Of a stretch of 49,850 nucleotides of DNA, positions 34,039 to 42,156 are shown piece by piece; within the stretch, counting starts at the first letter, position 1; each line of letters opens with the position of its first letter. The position numbers were made by a program, and so were the translations under genes. The stretch is from Ruminococcus sp. UBA3280 (lineage in GTDB: Bacteria > Bacillota > Clostridia > Oscillospirales > Ruminococcaceae), in assembly GCA_002362175.1 (NCBI GenBank), contig DETU01000079.1, forward strand, positions 25,884 through 75,733. Direction: 5' to 3'. The notes beneath the pieces are model-generated. The model was given only the letters and a program-made list of their open reading frames with translations. It did not search any database and was not told the DNA's origin.

Positions 34039-35355
34039 ATGGAAGTAGTTTTTTATCTTATCTTAGTTGTATCTGTATTGGTATTTTGTATCAGGAAATC
34101 ATTTGACAGTACTGTAAATCAATTATTAAAACCGGAACTTTCCGAAGAAGAACAAATAAAACATAAAAATAAAGGTTGGATTATGATATGTATGAATTTT
34201 TTTCTGACTTTTATTATATGCGGATTATTTGCTGATGATATAGCTGAAGGAATCGTAAGTTTCTTTTTTATTGGTATACCATTTGTATGGTTGCCTTTAA
34301 TGCTTACGGGTTTCAATATAAGAAATTTTATTAAAAACAACCATACGGCAATAAGTACAGATATGGCAACTATATTTGTAGGCGGATTTTATTATATATG
34401 TCTTATGGGTTTAATAGGAAGTGCTATCCATGGTGGTATCACCAACAAACCATATACGGAAGCAGTATATCCTGACCAGTACCATGAAATGATTAACAGT
34501 GAATATGGTGCGATAATAGTGTGGGTCATGGTAATAGGCTTTATAAGTATGGTATTACTTTGTGTAAGGAAACCCGAAAAAACACCGCCTTTGCAGTCTG
34601 CGTTGTGTATAGCGTTTACGGCAATCATGCTGTTACTTTTCGGTATAATTCAGGTACAGATGATAAAAAACTTTGAAAATACCTTTATAATGTTTTATCT
34701 GTATTATTTCAACCTCATAATTATTTCGGCGAGGCGTATACATTATCACATAACGGAGCAGGTGAGACTTGCAAACGAACGTGAGACGGTATTCAGGACG
34801 AAAGCGGGGGAGAAGCTTTATAAAATAATGTCAACCGTATCGGGAATGACAAAATTCAGCTTTGTCCTTATACTTCCGATAGCGGTAATATGTGAGATAC
34901 TCTATATACTTCTCGGACAGGGAGCAGACGGTTTTATAAAGGCTTTCACCATGACTGCTGACTGGACTTTCTCAACACAGATACCTCCACCGCCTCTTGA
35001 ATATAAGGGTCATTATTTATGTACGGTTGCGGCAGGCGGTCATGAAAAAGTGGTAAAACCCGTACGTTATGGTATACGCCGTAATCAGAAGATAACAGTA
35101 AACAGACAGTTACTTATAGCAAACGCCTTTGAGGATTTGATAGCAGAACGTTTTCCGAAATCCCACCGCAGAATAAGAAATTTTTATGATAAATACGGTT
35201 ATCCTGTATCGAGACATATAACCACGCGTACAAGGGCAGATATAGTATATTTAATTATGAAACCGCTTGAATATATATTTTTGGGTGTTCTCTATATGTT
35301 CGATACCCAGCCGGAGAACAGAATTGCTGTTCAGTATTCAGAATATAAGAAATAA
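34039..35355 (+). CDS. Multi-pass membrane protein, unknown
   Basis: About 438 residues from ATG 34039, which has GAAAGGAG about 8 bases upstream. The N-terminal two thirds hold about seven hydrophobic helices (first MEVVFYLILVVSVLVFCI; later near 50-70, 73-95, 112-135, 155-175, 188-210 and 280-300). The last 100 residues are basic and soluble (ENAFEDLIAERFPKSHRRIRNFYDKYG-like). No catalytic or transporter motif and no recognised family. It lies between topoisomerase subunits and within inverted repeats; I see no transposase motif in it. Confidence 0.75.
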   Translation: MEVVFYLILVVSVLVFCIRKSFDSTVNQLLKPELSEEEQIKHKNKGWIMICMNFFLTFIICGLFADDIAEGIVSFFFIGIPFVWLPLMLTGFNIRNFIKNNHTAISTDMATIFVGGFYYICLMGLIGSAIHGGITNKPYTEAVYPDQYHEMINSEYGAIIVWVMVIGFISMVLLCVRKPEKTPPLQSALCIAFTAIMLLLFGIIQVQMIKNFENTFIMFYLYYFNLIIISARRIHYHITEQVRLANERETVFRTKAGEKLYKIMSTVSGMTKFSFVLILPIAVICEILYILLGQGADGFIKAFTMTADWTFSTQIPPPPLEYKGHYLCTVAAGGHEKVVKPVRYGIRRNQKITVNRQLLIANAFEDLIAERFPKSHRRIRNFYDKYGYPVSRHITTRTRADIVYLIMKPLEYIFLGVLYMFDTQPENRIAVQYSEYKK

Positions 35356-35363
35356 TGTGCATT

Positions 35364-35416
35364 ATGCACAGACAACGTTATTTCCGCACGGTAGGGTCAT
35401 TGTGAATTATGTACAA
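35364..35416. repeat. Right 53-bp inverted repeat
   Basis: Counterpart of 33961-34013 in reverse orientation, starting 8 bases after the membrane gene stop. It includes part of a near-perfect palindrome TGTGCATTATGCACA at 35356-35370. The parC ribosome binding site is about 55 bases downstream, so the repeat could also influence parC expression. Confidence 0.8.
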
Positions 35417-35484
35417 ATATAGTAATAAATAATAAACAATCACTGAGCAGGTTCAGAATATAAATAAAAAGGAGATTTTATAGA

Positions 35485-37722
35485 ATGGCACGAAGAAAAA
35501 CAGTTCCGAACAAAAAGCCCGTTTTCAGACATGAAGCATATATTGAGGGGTCGGGAAGTATAATAGACGAAAAAATTACAGATACCCTTAAAAAGAATTA
35601 TATGCCGTATGCGATGAGCGTCATCATATCAAGAGCATTGCCTGAAATAGACGGTTTCAAGCCCTCTCACCGTAAACTTCTTTATATGATGTACAAAAGG
35701 GGACTGCTTAATCCTGATAAAGAGCGTTCAAAGTCTGCGAATGTTGTCGGTGAAACAATGAAGCTCAATCCGCATGGCGACCAGGCTATTTATGAAACTC
35801 TTGTCCGCATGACAAGGGGAAATGAAGCACTTCTGCACCCGTACATTGATTCAAAGGGAAATTTCGGAAAAGCTTACTCCAGTAAGATGCGTTTTGCCGC
35901 ACCACGTTATACGGAAGTAAAGCTTGAAAAGATATGCAACGAGCTTTTCCGTGACATAGATAAGGAAACAGTTGACTTTGTACCCAACTATGACAACACA
36001 ATGACAGAACCGACACTTCTCCCTGCTACATTCCCGACAGTTCTCGTAAACTCAAATACGGGTATAGCTGTTTCAATGGCAAGTAATGTATGTCCGTTCA
36101 ACCTTGCGGAAGTATGTGAAACCACAATAGCACTTATGAAAAACCCTGAGCATGACATTCTTTCCACTTTGAAAGCACCTGATTTTCCAAGCGGTGGGAT
36201 TATGCTTTATGATGAAAATGAAATCAGAAAGGTTTATGAGACGGGCAGGGGAAGTATAAAAGTACGTTCACAGTACAGATATGACAAGTCTGCAAACTGT
36301 ATTGAAATTACGCAGATTCCTTATACAACAACCATAGAAGCAGTTATAGACAAAATAGTTGAACTGGTCAAATCGGGAAAGATACGTGAAATTTCATATA
36401 TACGTGACGAAACTGATATTGACGGTCTGAAAATAGCCATTGACCTTAAACGTGGCACAGACCCCGACAGGCTTATGCAGAAGCTTTACAGGCTTACTCC
36501 TCTTCAGGATAATTATGCCTGTAATTTCAATATCCTTATAGCAGGTACACCTAAGGTAATGGGAGTACGTGAAATCCTGACGGAATGGACAGCTTTTCGT
36601 GAAGAATGTATACATAGGAGAACTTATCACGAATTACAGAATAAAAAAGCAAAACTTCATCTTCTTGAAGCACTTTCAAAAATTCTGCTTGACCTTGATA
36701 AAGCTATAAGCATTATACGTGAAACAAAAAGTGAAAATGATGTTGTCCCGAATCTTGAAAGAGCATTCAATATAGACAGGGAGCAGGCAGAATATGTTGC
36801 AGAAATAAAACTCCGTAATATAAACAGACAATATATTCTCAGACGAATTGAAGAGGTTGACAGTCTGAAAAAAGACATCGCCGAAATGGAGGAAATTCTT
36901 CAGGATAAAAATAAAATCCGTAAGATAATAATAAAGGAACTCCGTGACGTTATAAAAAATTACAGTCAGCCAAGAAAAACACTTATCTGCGAAAATACAG
37001 ATTTATATGAGCAGGAAATTGATGACACGCCTGACTATCCTGTACATCTTTTTGTATCATCAGGCGGATACTTCAAGAAAATAACTCCACAGTCCATCAG
37101 AATGAACAGTGAACAGAAACTCAAAGAAGGGGACTATATCAGTCAGAGTTTTGAAGCCACAAATAAATCAGAACTTATTTTCTTCTCGGACAAGGCACAG
37201 GCTTACAAATCAAAAGCAAGTGCATTTGATGATGCTAAAGCCAGTGTAATGGGTGACTATATTCCCGCAAAGCTTTCATTTGATGACGGTGAAAATCTAA
37301 GAACACTTGTAGTGACAACAGACTACAGCGGTTATATGGTTTTCTTCTATGAAAACGGCAAGGCTACAAAAGTACCATTAAAATCCTACGAAACAAAAAC
37401 AAACCGCAGAAAACTTGCAAATGCATATTCAGACAAATCTCCGCTTGCCGATGCAGTTTTTATTAAAGACGATTGCGATATACTTCTGAGAAGTTCAGGT
37501 GGTCATGCACTTGTTTTCAATACATCAATGATTCTTCCGAAGGTCACAAGAGATTCGCAGGGTGTACAGGTTATGACATTGAAAAAAAATGCAGTACTTA
37601 TATCTGCAAAAACGATTTCTGATGATGAGATTATTCAGCTTGAAAGATACCGTGCAAAATGCATACCAACTGCCGGACGACCTGATAAAGAATTAGGTGA
37701 CGCAAATCAACTTTTATTGTAA
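35485..37722 (+). CDS. parC: Type IIA topoisomerase cleavage subunit, ParC/GyrA-like
   Basis: 745 residues. NYMPYAMSVIISRALPEIDGFKPSHRK is the family N-terminal motif; the cleaving tyrosine is Y142 in APRYTEVKLE; HGDQAIYETLVRM precedes it. After the tower and coiled-coil region (about 340-500) a shortened C-terminal domain carries beta-pinwheel-like blades (FVSSGGYFKKI, VTTDYSGYMVFFYENGKATKVPL). Pairs with the ParE-like protein upstream. GGAG precedes the ATG. The GyrA-box is not evident, favouring topoisomerase IV-type over gyrase. Confidence 0.9.
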   Translation: MARRKTVPNKKPVFRHEAYIEGSGSIIDEKITDTLKKNYMPYAMSVIISRALPEIDGFKPSHRKLLYMMYKRGLLNPDKERSKSANVVGETMKLNPHGDQAIYETLVRMTRGNEALLHPYIDSKGNFGKAYSSKMRFAAPRYTEVKLEKICNELFRDIDKETVDFVPNYDNTMTEPTLLPATFPTVLVNSNTGIAVSMASNVCPFNLAEVCETTIALMKNPEHDILSTLKAPDFPSGGIMLYDENEIRKVYETGRGSIKVRSQYRYDKSANCIEITQIPYTTTIEAVIDKIVELVKSGKIREISYIRDETDIDGLKIAIDLKRGTDPDRLMQKLYRLTPLQDNYACNFNILIAGTPKVMGVREILTEWTAFREECIHRRTYHELQNKKAKLHLLEALSKILLDLDKAISIIRETKSENDVVPNLERAFNIDREQAEYVAEIKLRNINRQYILRRIEEVDSLKKDIAEMEEILQDKNKIRKIIIKELRDVIKNYSQPRKTLICENTDLYEQEIDDTPDYPVHLFVSSGGYFKKITPQSIRMNSEQKLKEGDYISQSFEATNKSELIFFSDKAQAYKSKASAFDDAKASVMGDYIPAKLSFDDGENLRTLVVTTDYSGYMVFFYENGKATKVPLKSYETKTNRRKLANAYSDKSPLADAVFIKDDCDILLRSSGGHALVFNTSMILPKVTRDSQGVQVMTLKKNAVLISAKTISDDEIIQLERYRAKCIPTAGRPDKELGDANQLLL

Positions 37723-37732
37723 ATAAAAAATG

Positions 37733-37753
37733 ACCCCCTGAGTAATCGGGGGT
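37733..37753. terminator. Hairpin after parC
   Basis: ACCCCC (37733-37738) pairs with GGGGGT (37748-37753) around a 9-base loop, 10 bases after the parC stop. The downstream tract is only moderately T-rich, so it is a weak intrinsic terminator for parC. Confidence 0.55.
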
Positions 37754-37754
37754 T

Positions 37755-38010
37755 ATTGTGTTATGTGTTGCAACACGCCGTGTTATTGGTTATGGCTCGG
37801 GGGTGAATATAATTTAATAGAATACAAAACTTTAAAATATAAGATAATATCAATAGAATGATTCAGAAGTTCTATATTAGCTTGTTAACCTTGAGAACTG
37901 GTTGAAAATTATCCACCTGCACTCTGATGAGAGAGTACAGGTGGATTTTTTTATAAATTATTATCGTTTCTTTCTCCACGTTGTGTTGATTATTCAAAGG
38001 TTGTGAAAAA
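37755..38010. other. Non-coding junction between parC and the phage-like element
   Basis: No convincing gene. It contains the palindrome GTGTTGCAACAC (37765-37776), an AT-rich stretch (about 37805-37900), and a strong hairpin (listed separately). The longest ATG-initiated reading frame starts at 37762 and encodes 32 residues without membrane-helix character, so no major coat protein is hidden here on the plus strand. The left end of the integrated element most likely falls in this stretch, but I found no long direct repeat to place it. Confidence 0.5.
37911..37953 (+). terminator. Strong hairpin with T7 tail at the left of the element
   Basis: ATCCACCTG (37911-37919) plus ACTCT (37921-37925) pair with AGAGT (37932-37936) and CAGGTGGAT (37938-37946), one C/A mismatch, six-base loop, followed by T7. 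It is over 150 bases after parC, so it either ends a read-through transcript or is the central terminator of the circularised phage genome, lying just before the coat-gene block. Confidence 0.8.
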
Positions 38011-38050
38011 ATGGACATATCAAATTATAGTATTTCTTTGATTTTTTTCT
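38011..38050 (+). other. Probable true start and T7 frameshift of the coat/adsorption-like gene
   Basis: ATG at 38011 has AAAGG ten bases upstream and reads MDISNYSISLIFF before a TAA at 38050-38052. The bases at 38042-38048 are T7. Removing one T joins this start to the frame of the gene that follows, giving MDISNYSISLIF then SNSFKDILNALDAIATSF, a smooth helical start. The in-frame ATG at 38108 has no ribosome binding site. Possible causes: mutation, phase-variable slippage, recoding, or a base-calling error. Confidence 0.55.
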
Positions 38051-38107
38051 AATTCTTTTAAAGATATTTTAAACGCTTTAGATGCTATTGCAACTTCTTT
38101 TGAATCA

Positions 38108-39079
38108 ATGGCAATCTCTGTATCTACTGCAATTATTGAAGATTCTTTAGAGGAAATCAAAACACGATTTGGTAATATTAACAATAGTATCCCTACTAAT
38201 ATCAAGCTTTTTCAGGAAGTTTTTGAAAAACATCTCAAAACTCTTGAAACTGATTTGTTTGACTTCAAAAAAGCTTTTCTTGAATTTGTAAGTGTCGGTG
38301 GTGAAATAAAGAATCTTGCCGGACTTTTTTCCGAAGTTCACATTTCAATAAGCAATCTCCGAAAAGGTCTTGAAACTGTCATTGATACTGTTATGTCTGA
38401 TTATTATGACTTTGCAGATGATATTAAATCCAACGTTTCATCAATACGAATGATTGTAAATGATTTTACAGGCAAGTTTGATACAATCATATCAGAACTT
38501 AAAAATATCAATTTTAATGTTTCTTCTGATAATCTTTCAAAGCCTTTTCTTCTTGGTCTTGCTAATCTTCAACTTTCCATTGACAGCCTGATTGATGATA
38601 TCAATATTGAATTCGGTAATATCAGAAGTTCTGTCAGTGCTGATTTCACAAGGCTTATTGCAGTTATTGAAAGTGAGTTCAGAACAACCGACAACATTCT
38701 TTCTCAAATACTCGGTGCGGTAAATTCACTTCCTGATAAATTCGGTGAACTTCTTAAATATCTTTTTATTCCTCAGGAAGACCATTTCACACATCTTGTT
38801 GATGATATTAACAAACATTTCGGCTTTGTTCATCAGATTATCAAGCTTGGTGATGTTCTTGTGAATGAATCGGATTTTGATGATTTTCAGCCCTCTTATT
38901 CTATTGGTTTTGATTCTGATACTTATGGTCATTTCAAGACTGAAATTATTGATTTTTCCGTTGTTGCTCCTTATGTTGACATTATCAAAGGTATCAACAC
39001 GGGAATAATTCTTTATTTCTTTATCCGCAGAACACGTCGAAAACTTCCCGATATTATCAACGGAACAGGAGGTGATTAA
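38108..39079 (+). CDS. Inovirus minor coat/adsorption-like protein (pIII-like), probably 5'-extended
   Basis: At least 323 residues, largely helical with regularly spaced hydrophobic residues (repeats of I/L-x-x-x-I and phrases such as FGNIRSSVSADFTRLIAVIESEF and FGNINNSIP), compatible with a long coiled coil. Near the C-terminus a hydrophobic stretch (VAPYVDIIKGINTGIILYFFI, about 287-307) is followed by RRTRRKLP, a membrane anchor with positive-inside tail, as pIII-type proteins have. No sequence family recognised; the call rests on position before the pVI-like and Zot-like genes and on the anchor. The start is uncertain: see the T7 tract at 38042-38048. Confidence 0.55.
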   Translation: MAISVSTAIIEDSLEEIKTRFGNINNSIPTNIKLFQEVFEKHLKTLETDLFDFKKAFLEFVSVGGEIKNLAGLFSEVHISISNLRKGLETVIDTVMSDYYDFADDIKSNVSSIRMIVNDFTGKFDTIISELKNINFNVSSDNLSKPFLLGLANLQLSIDSLIDDINIEFGNIRSSVSADFTRLIAVIESEFRTTDNILSQILGAVNSLPDKFGELLKYLFIPQEDHFTHLVDDINKHFGFVHQIIKLGDVLVNESDFDDFQPSYSIGFDSDTYGHFKTEIIDFSVVAPYVDIIKGINTGIILYFFIRRTRRKLPDIINGTGGD

Positions 39080-39080
39080 T

Positions 39081-39347
39081 TTGATTACCGACGCTATTAT
39101 TGAATTTCTTATGTCACCTGTCAACTATCTCATCGAAAATTTCAAGCTTCCTGATGTCTTTAATATTGTGATTCCCGATAAGGCTTTTGATACTATTCTT
39201 GGAATAATTCGCCCTTTGGGTTACTTCCTGCCGACTGATGTTATTTTGACTTGTCTGCTTGTTTCGTTCTCACTTGACCGCTTCCACATTATATGGGCTT
39301 TGTTTCTCCGTCTCAAGTCATTCGCTTCCGTACACAGTTTCTTCTGA
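39081..39347 (+). CDS. Small hydrophobic pVI-like phage protein
   Basis: About 88 residues with two hydrophobic segments (roughly FNIVIPDKAFDTILGIIRPLGYF and VILTCLLVSFSLDRFHIIWALF). A TTG start at 39081 is preferred: AGGAGG at 39067-39072 lies 8 bases upstream; a GTG at 39072 overlaps that site. It follows the pIII-like gene by one base and precedes the Zot-like gene by 12, the position of gene VI in Ff-type phages. Function as minor coat or assembly partner is inferred from position and hydrophobicity only. Confidence 0.6.
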   Translation: MITDAIIEFLMSPVNYLIENFKLPDVFNIVIPDKAFDTILGIIRPLGYFLPTDVILTCLLVSFSLDRFHIIWALFLRLKSFASVHSFF

Positions 39348-39359
39348 GGAGTTTGAAAA

Positions 39360-40223
39360 ATGTTATTAAAAACCATAATATTCATCTGTAAAATTTTCCT
39401 TGTTTTCTTTGCTGTTATTTCACCTTTTTTGGTGTTTGTGTTTGCATTCTGGCTCTACTGGCGTTTCATCGGAAAGATAAAGCCGATAAAAAACGAAAAA
39501 GGACGTTTTAAAGAACACTCTGTTATCCGCAGAATATTCATAGATTTTCCAAAACAGCTCGCCCATGACCTCATAACAATTGACCCCAACACTTTCAAGG
39601 AGTACGGTATGCACCTGCTTTGCGGAGAACAGGGGAGCGGTAAAACCACTTTAATGGCTTACCTTGTCCGAAAATACAAGACAATATATCCCCGTGTCAT
39701 TGTCAGGTCAAATTTTTCGTGCAGTATGCAGGACTATGAACTTACATCATGGGAGGAGCTTACACTTGACACCAACGGCATTTACGGTGAAATTGACTGC
39801 ATTGACGAGATTCAGAACTGGTTTTCATCAAATCAGTCAAAAAATTTTCCTCCCGATATGCTTACAATCATAACCCAGCAACGAAAAGTAAGACGATGCA
39901 TACTTGCCACATCACAGGTATTCACAAGAGTTGCCAAACCGATACGTGAGAATACTTACTTAATGTATTACCCTTTTACCGTTTTCGGCTGTATCACTTT
40001 TGTACGTGTTTACAAGCCTATTCTCGACGAACAGGGTAGCCTTAAAGAAAGAAAACTCAAAAAATTCTTCTTCTTCGTTCATGATGAGGAGCTTCGCAGT
40101 ATGTTTGACAGCTACAAAACTATCTGTTCTCTTCGTGATTCAGGTTTCAAGCCTGCATCAGAACAGATTAAAAACGATTCAAAACCAACTGAAAAAGAAA
40201 TTTCGGTTTCGCCGAAACGGTGA
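39360..40223 (+). CDS. Zot/pI-like filamentous phage assembly ATPase
   Basis: 287 residues. A long hydrophobic N-terminus (about 5-38) anchors it in the membrane; Walker A GEQGSGKTT at 89-97 and Walker B-like IDCIDE at 145-150 follow; ITQQRKVRRCILATSQVFTRVAKPIRE at 170-197 is the arginine-rich downstream motif of Zot-domain proteins. pI/Zot proteins energise extrusion of filamentous virions through the inner membrane. Here the membrane helix is N-terminal, not after the ATPase domain as in Ff pI, which fits a host with one membrane. GAGGAG precedes the ATG. The C-terminal 30 residues are polar and could face the cytoplasm. Confidence 0.85.
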   Translation: MLLKTIIFICKIFLVFFAVISPFLVFVFAFWLYWRFIGKIKPIKNEKGRFKEHSVIRRIFIDFPKQLAHDLITIDPNTFKEYGMHLLCGEQGSGKTTLMAYLVRKYKTIYPRVIVRSNFSCSMQDYELTSWEELTLDTNGIYGEIDCIDEIQNWFSSNQSKNFPPDMLTIITQQRKVRRCILATSQVFTRVAKPIRENTYLMYYPFTVFGCITFVRVYKPILDEQGSLKERKLKKFFFFVHDEELRSMFDSYKTICSLRDSGFKPASEQIKNDSKPTEKEISVSPKR

Positions 40224-40340
40224 CCGCAACTGCGGTCTCCGTTCGGGGAAACGAAATACTTTCATTGGTCTGAATCATACAATTTGTATAAAAATCTTTC
40301 GGCGAGCGTTTCGCCCGTGCCTTTCCTTGATAATATAGAA
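40201..40340 (+). other. Candidate rolling-circle origin and packaging region
   Basis: Three hairpins in 115 bases: TTTCGG/CCGAAA (40201-40217), an 11-pair stem with one T-T mismatch (40216-40243, loop AACT), and GGCGA/TCGCC (40301-40315). Eleven bases after the last stem is CTTGATAATA (40326-40335), nearly the same as the nick-site core of pC194/pUB110-family plasmids (TCTTG^ATAATA, from memory), and the match continues loosely (AATAACT). Such a layout between the assembly ATPase gene and rep corresponds to the intergenic region of Ff phages, which holds origin and packaging hairpin. No protein-coding potential seen from 40224 to 40418. Confidence 0.7.
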
Positions 40341-40418
40341 ATAACTCTGCTGTTGCATAATTCATAATTGAGAATTGACGGAATAAGGACAAAATAAAAA
40401 TGTAAGGAGTTTTAACAA

Positions 40419-41474
40419 ATGAGCTTTACAGAAAGTTTAAATGCTATTGATTTGGAACTGCAAAACGAATTTAAAGAACGCAAACTTTATTCACGTTTCC
40501 TGCATCAGTCTTATGACCGTCTGCATAAAAAAGGAATGGACTTTGCAATTTCTCTCGACTTTAAGAAAAAATGTGAGAATGTCAAGGAATGTGCTTCATT
40601 TCTTGATTTTTCCCATATTGACAACGGAAATATCAAACTTTCAAAGGCTAATTTCTGTAAAGATAAACTCTGTCCCATGTGTGCATGGCGTCGGTCAAAA
40701 AAGATATACAGTCAGGTTCATTCCTGCGTTGATTATATGAAAAACAATTATCAGTTTATTATGTTAACTCTTACTGTCCGTAACGTTTCGGCTTCCTTGT
40801 TGTCCGATACCATTGACCATTTAAACAGGTCATTTGCAAAAATGCTTAAATACAAGGCTTTCAAACGTATCTGTAAAGGCTATCTGAAGTGTCTTGAAAT
40901 TACATATAACCGTCAGTGCGACACATATCACCCTCATTTTCATGTACTTATTGCCGTTGACAATAATTATTTCAGGTCAGACTATTATCTTCATCAGTCC
41001 GACTTTCTTGCCATGTGGCAGAGGGCTACAAAAGACAATACTATAACGCAGGTTGATGTAAGAAAAATACATAATAATGTCAACCGTCCTGAACTTAGTA
41101 ATATTTCCGCAGCCGTTGCGGAAGTGGCAAAGTACGCCGTCAAGCCGTCTGACTATATTTTCCCCGATAATCAGGTGCTTACAGATAAAGTTGTCTATAC
41201 TTTTTCTACTGTTCTTCATAATCGCCGTTTAACCAGCTGGGGCGGTTGCTTTGCCGACGTTCGTAAGCTGTTGGGATTTGATGACGCTTTTGAGGGTGAT
41301 TTGGTTCACACCGATGACGAGAAAAAGGAAGGTGAAGTTATTTTCATTTCAAGGTATCGCTGGTCGCATGGAAAATACAAGCTTTATGCAATTGATTATC
41401 CTGAAAGAATGATTATTGCCGACCCTGAGAATGATTTGATTTTTGATGCCGAAACAGGTGAGCTTTTAGAATAG
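40419..41474 (+). CDS. Rep_1-type HUH rolling-circle replication initiator
   Basis: 351 residues. FCKDKLCPMCAWRRSKK near 79-95 is the Cys-rich signature of pC194/pUB110 Rep proteins; HPHFHVLIAV at 171-180 is the HUH metal-binding motif; the nicking Tyr is expected at Y239 in EVAKYAVKPSDY, with Glu235 before it as in pC194-type RepA. It should nick the upstream origin and re-ligate displaced single strands, producing the packaged ssDNA. AAGGAG is 9 bases before the ATG. Such Reps are typical of Gram-positive plasmids, so this element joins a plasmid-type replicon to phage assembly genes. Confidence 0.88.
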   Translation: MSFTESLNAIDLELQNEFKERKLYSRFLHQSYDRLHKKGMDFAISLDFKKKCENVKECASFLDFSHIDNGNIKLSKANFCKDKLCPMCAWRRSKKIYSQVHSCVDYMKNNYQFIMLTLTVRNVSASLLSDTIDHLNRSFAKMLKYKAFKRICKGYLKCLEITYNRQCDTYHPHFHVLIAVDNNYFRSDYYLHQSDFLAMWQRATKDNTITQVDVRKIHNNVNRPELSNISAAVAEVAKYAVKPSDYIFPDNQVLTDKVVYTFSTVLHNRRLTSWGGCFADVRKLLGFDDAFEGDLVHTDDEKKEGEVIFISRYRWSHGKYKLYAIDYPERMIIADPENDLIFDAETGELLE

Positions 41475-41485
41475 GAGGTGAAAAT

Positions 41486-41710
41486 ATGACACAGAAAGAA
41501 ATAGCTTTGCTTTTTGCCTATATATACAATAACCGTGTTCGTCTGGAAGATGAAAAACGTCATTTACAGTCTAATATCCGTTTTCGTGATGCTGATGACG
41601 TTGACTGCCTCGAACTTATCAAGGCTACTCAATATCTTAATGCTTTTAAGGAAATTACAACGGATATACGGCACTTACTGGGTTTTTTCAGTGATGAAGA
41701 TGAAAAATGA
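41486..41710 (+). CDS. Small phage protein, unknown
   Basis: 74 residues, charged and predicted helical (ALLFAYIYNNRVRLEDEKRHLQSNIRF), without a membrane segment. AGGAGGTG is 7 bases before the ATG. It directly follows rep and ends before a hairpin, so it is the last gene of the plus-strand phage operon. The position is where some inoviruses carry a ssDNA-binding protein, but no OB-fold feature is evident. Confidence 0.6.
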   Translation: MTQKEIALLFAYIYNNRVRLEDEKRHLQSNIRFRDADDVDCLELIKATQYLNAFKEITTDIRHLLGFFSDEDEK

Positions 41711-41712
41711 AA

Positions 41713-41735
41713 AACAGGGGATTAATACCCCTGTT
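41713..41735. terminator. Hairpin between convergent phage genes
   Basis: AACAGGGG (41713-41720) pairs with CCCCTGTT (41728-41735), loop of 7 bases, located between the plus-strand small gene (ends 41710) and the minus-strand gene (ends 41746). The A-rich left flank gives a U tract on the minus strand. Confidence 0.6.
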
Positions 41736-41745
41736 CCTGTTTGCT

Positions 41746-42141
41746 TCAATCTTCATTCATAATGTCAAAATGTCGTCTATAACGTTTTGGAATGTTTATT
41801 CCAACAATATACCCTATTGATTCCAAAAAGTCAGAAATAACGTATATTCCGTCCCTGTAAAACGCTTTTATCCGCTTGTCCTTGTACGTAATGTTTTTGT
41901 AATCAGGCGGACAAACAAATGTCCAGTCTGCACCGCTCTTGTCAAATACTATCCGAAAAAACTTATCAATGTCCGTATCTTTGTAGCCTACATTCATCAA
42001 CAAGATATGATGTTCCATAGCTTCATCAATTTGACACATAACAGCTTTTTTGCCGTCAAATGATATTGTAGCAAGAAAAGGTTCGTCCGCATTAATAGCG
42101 TTTATCACACTTTCTTCTGAGGGATATTTAATTATTTCCAT
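41746..42141 (-). CDS. Phage-region protein, unknown
   Basis: 131 residues, mixed alpha/beta, no membrane segment. Phrases such as DEPFLATISFDGKKAVMCQIDEAMEHHILLM and a C-terminal basic end (IPKRYRRHFD) are visible but match no family I know. AAAGGAG precedes the ATG by 9 bases. It lies 15 bases after the ribbon-helix-helix gene and is cotranscribed with it, a location typical for lysogeny or exclusion functions; no function is assigned. Confidence 0.65.
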   Translation of the reverse strand: MEIIKYPSEESVINAINADEPFLATISFDGKKAVMCQIDEAMEHHILLMNVGYKDTDIDKFFRIVFDKSGADWTFVCPPDYKNITYKDKRIKAFYRDGIYVISDFLESIGYIVGINIPKRYRRHFDIMNED

Positions 42142-42156
42142 TCGGTTACACTCCTT

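Noticed and set aside
34039..35355. Transposase inside the inverted repeats
   Set aside because: The only gene is a multi-helix membrane protein with no DDE, HUH or serine/tyrosine recombinase motif.
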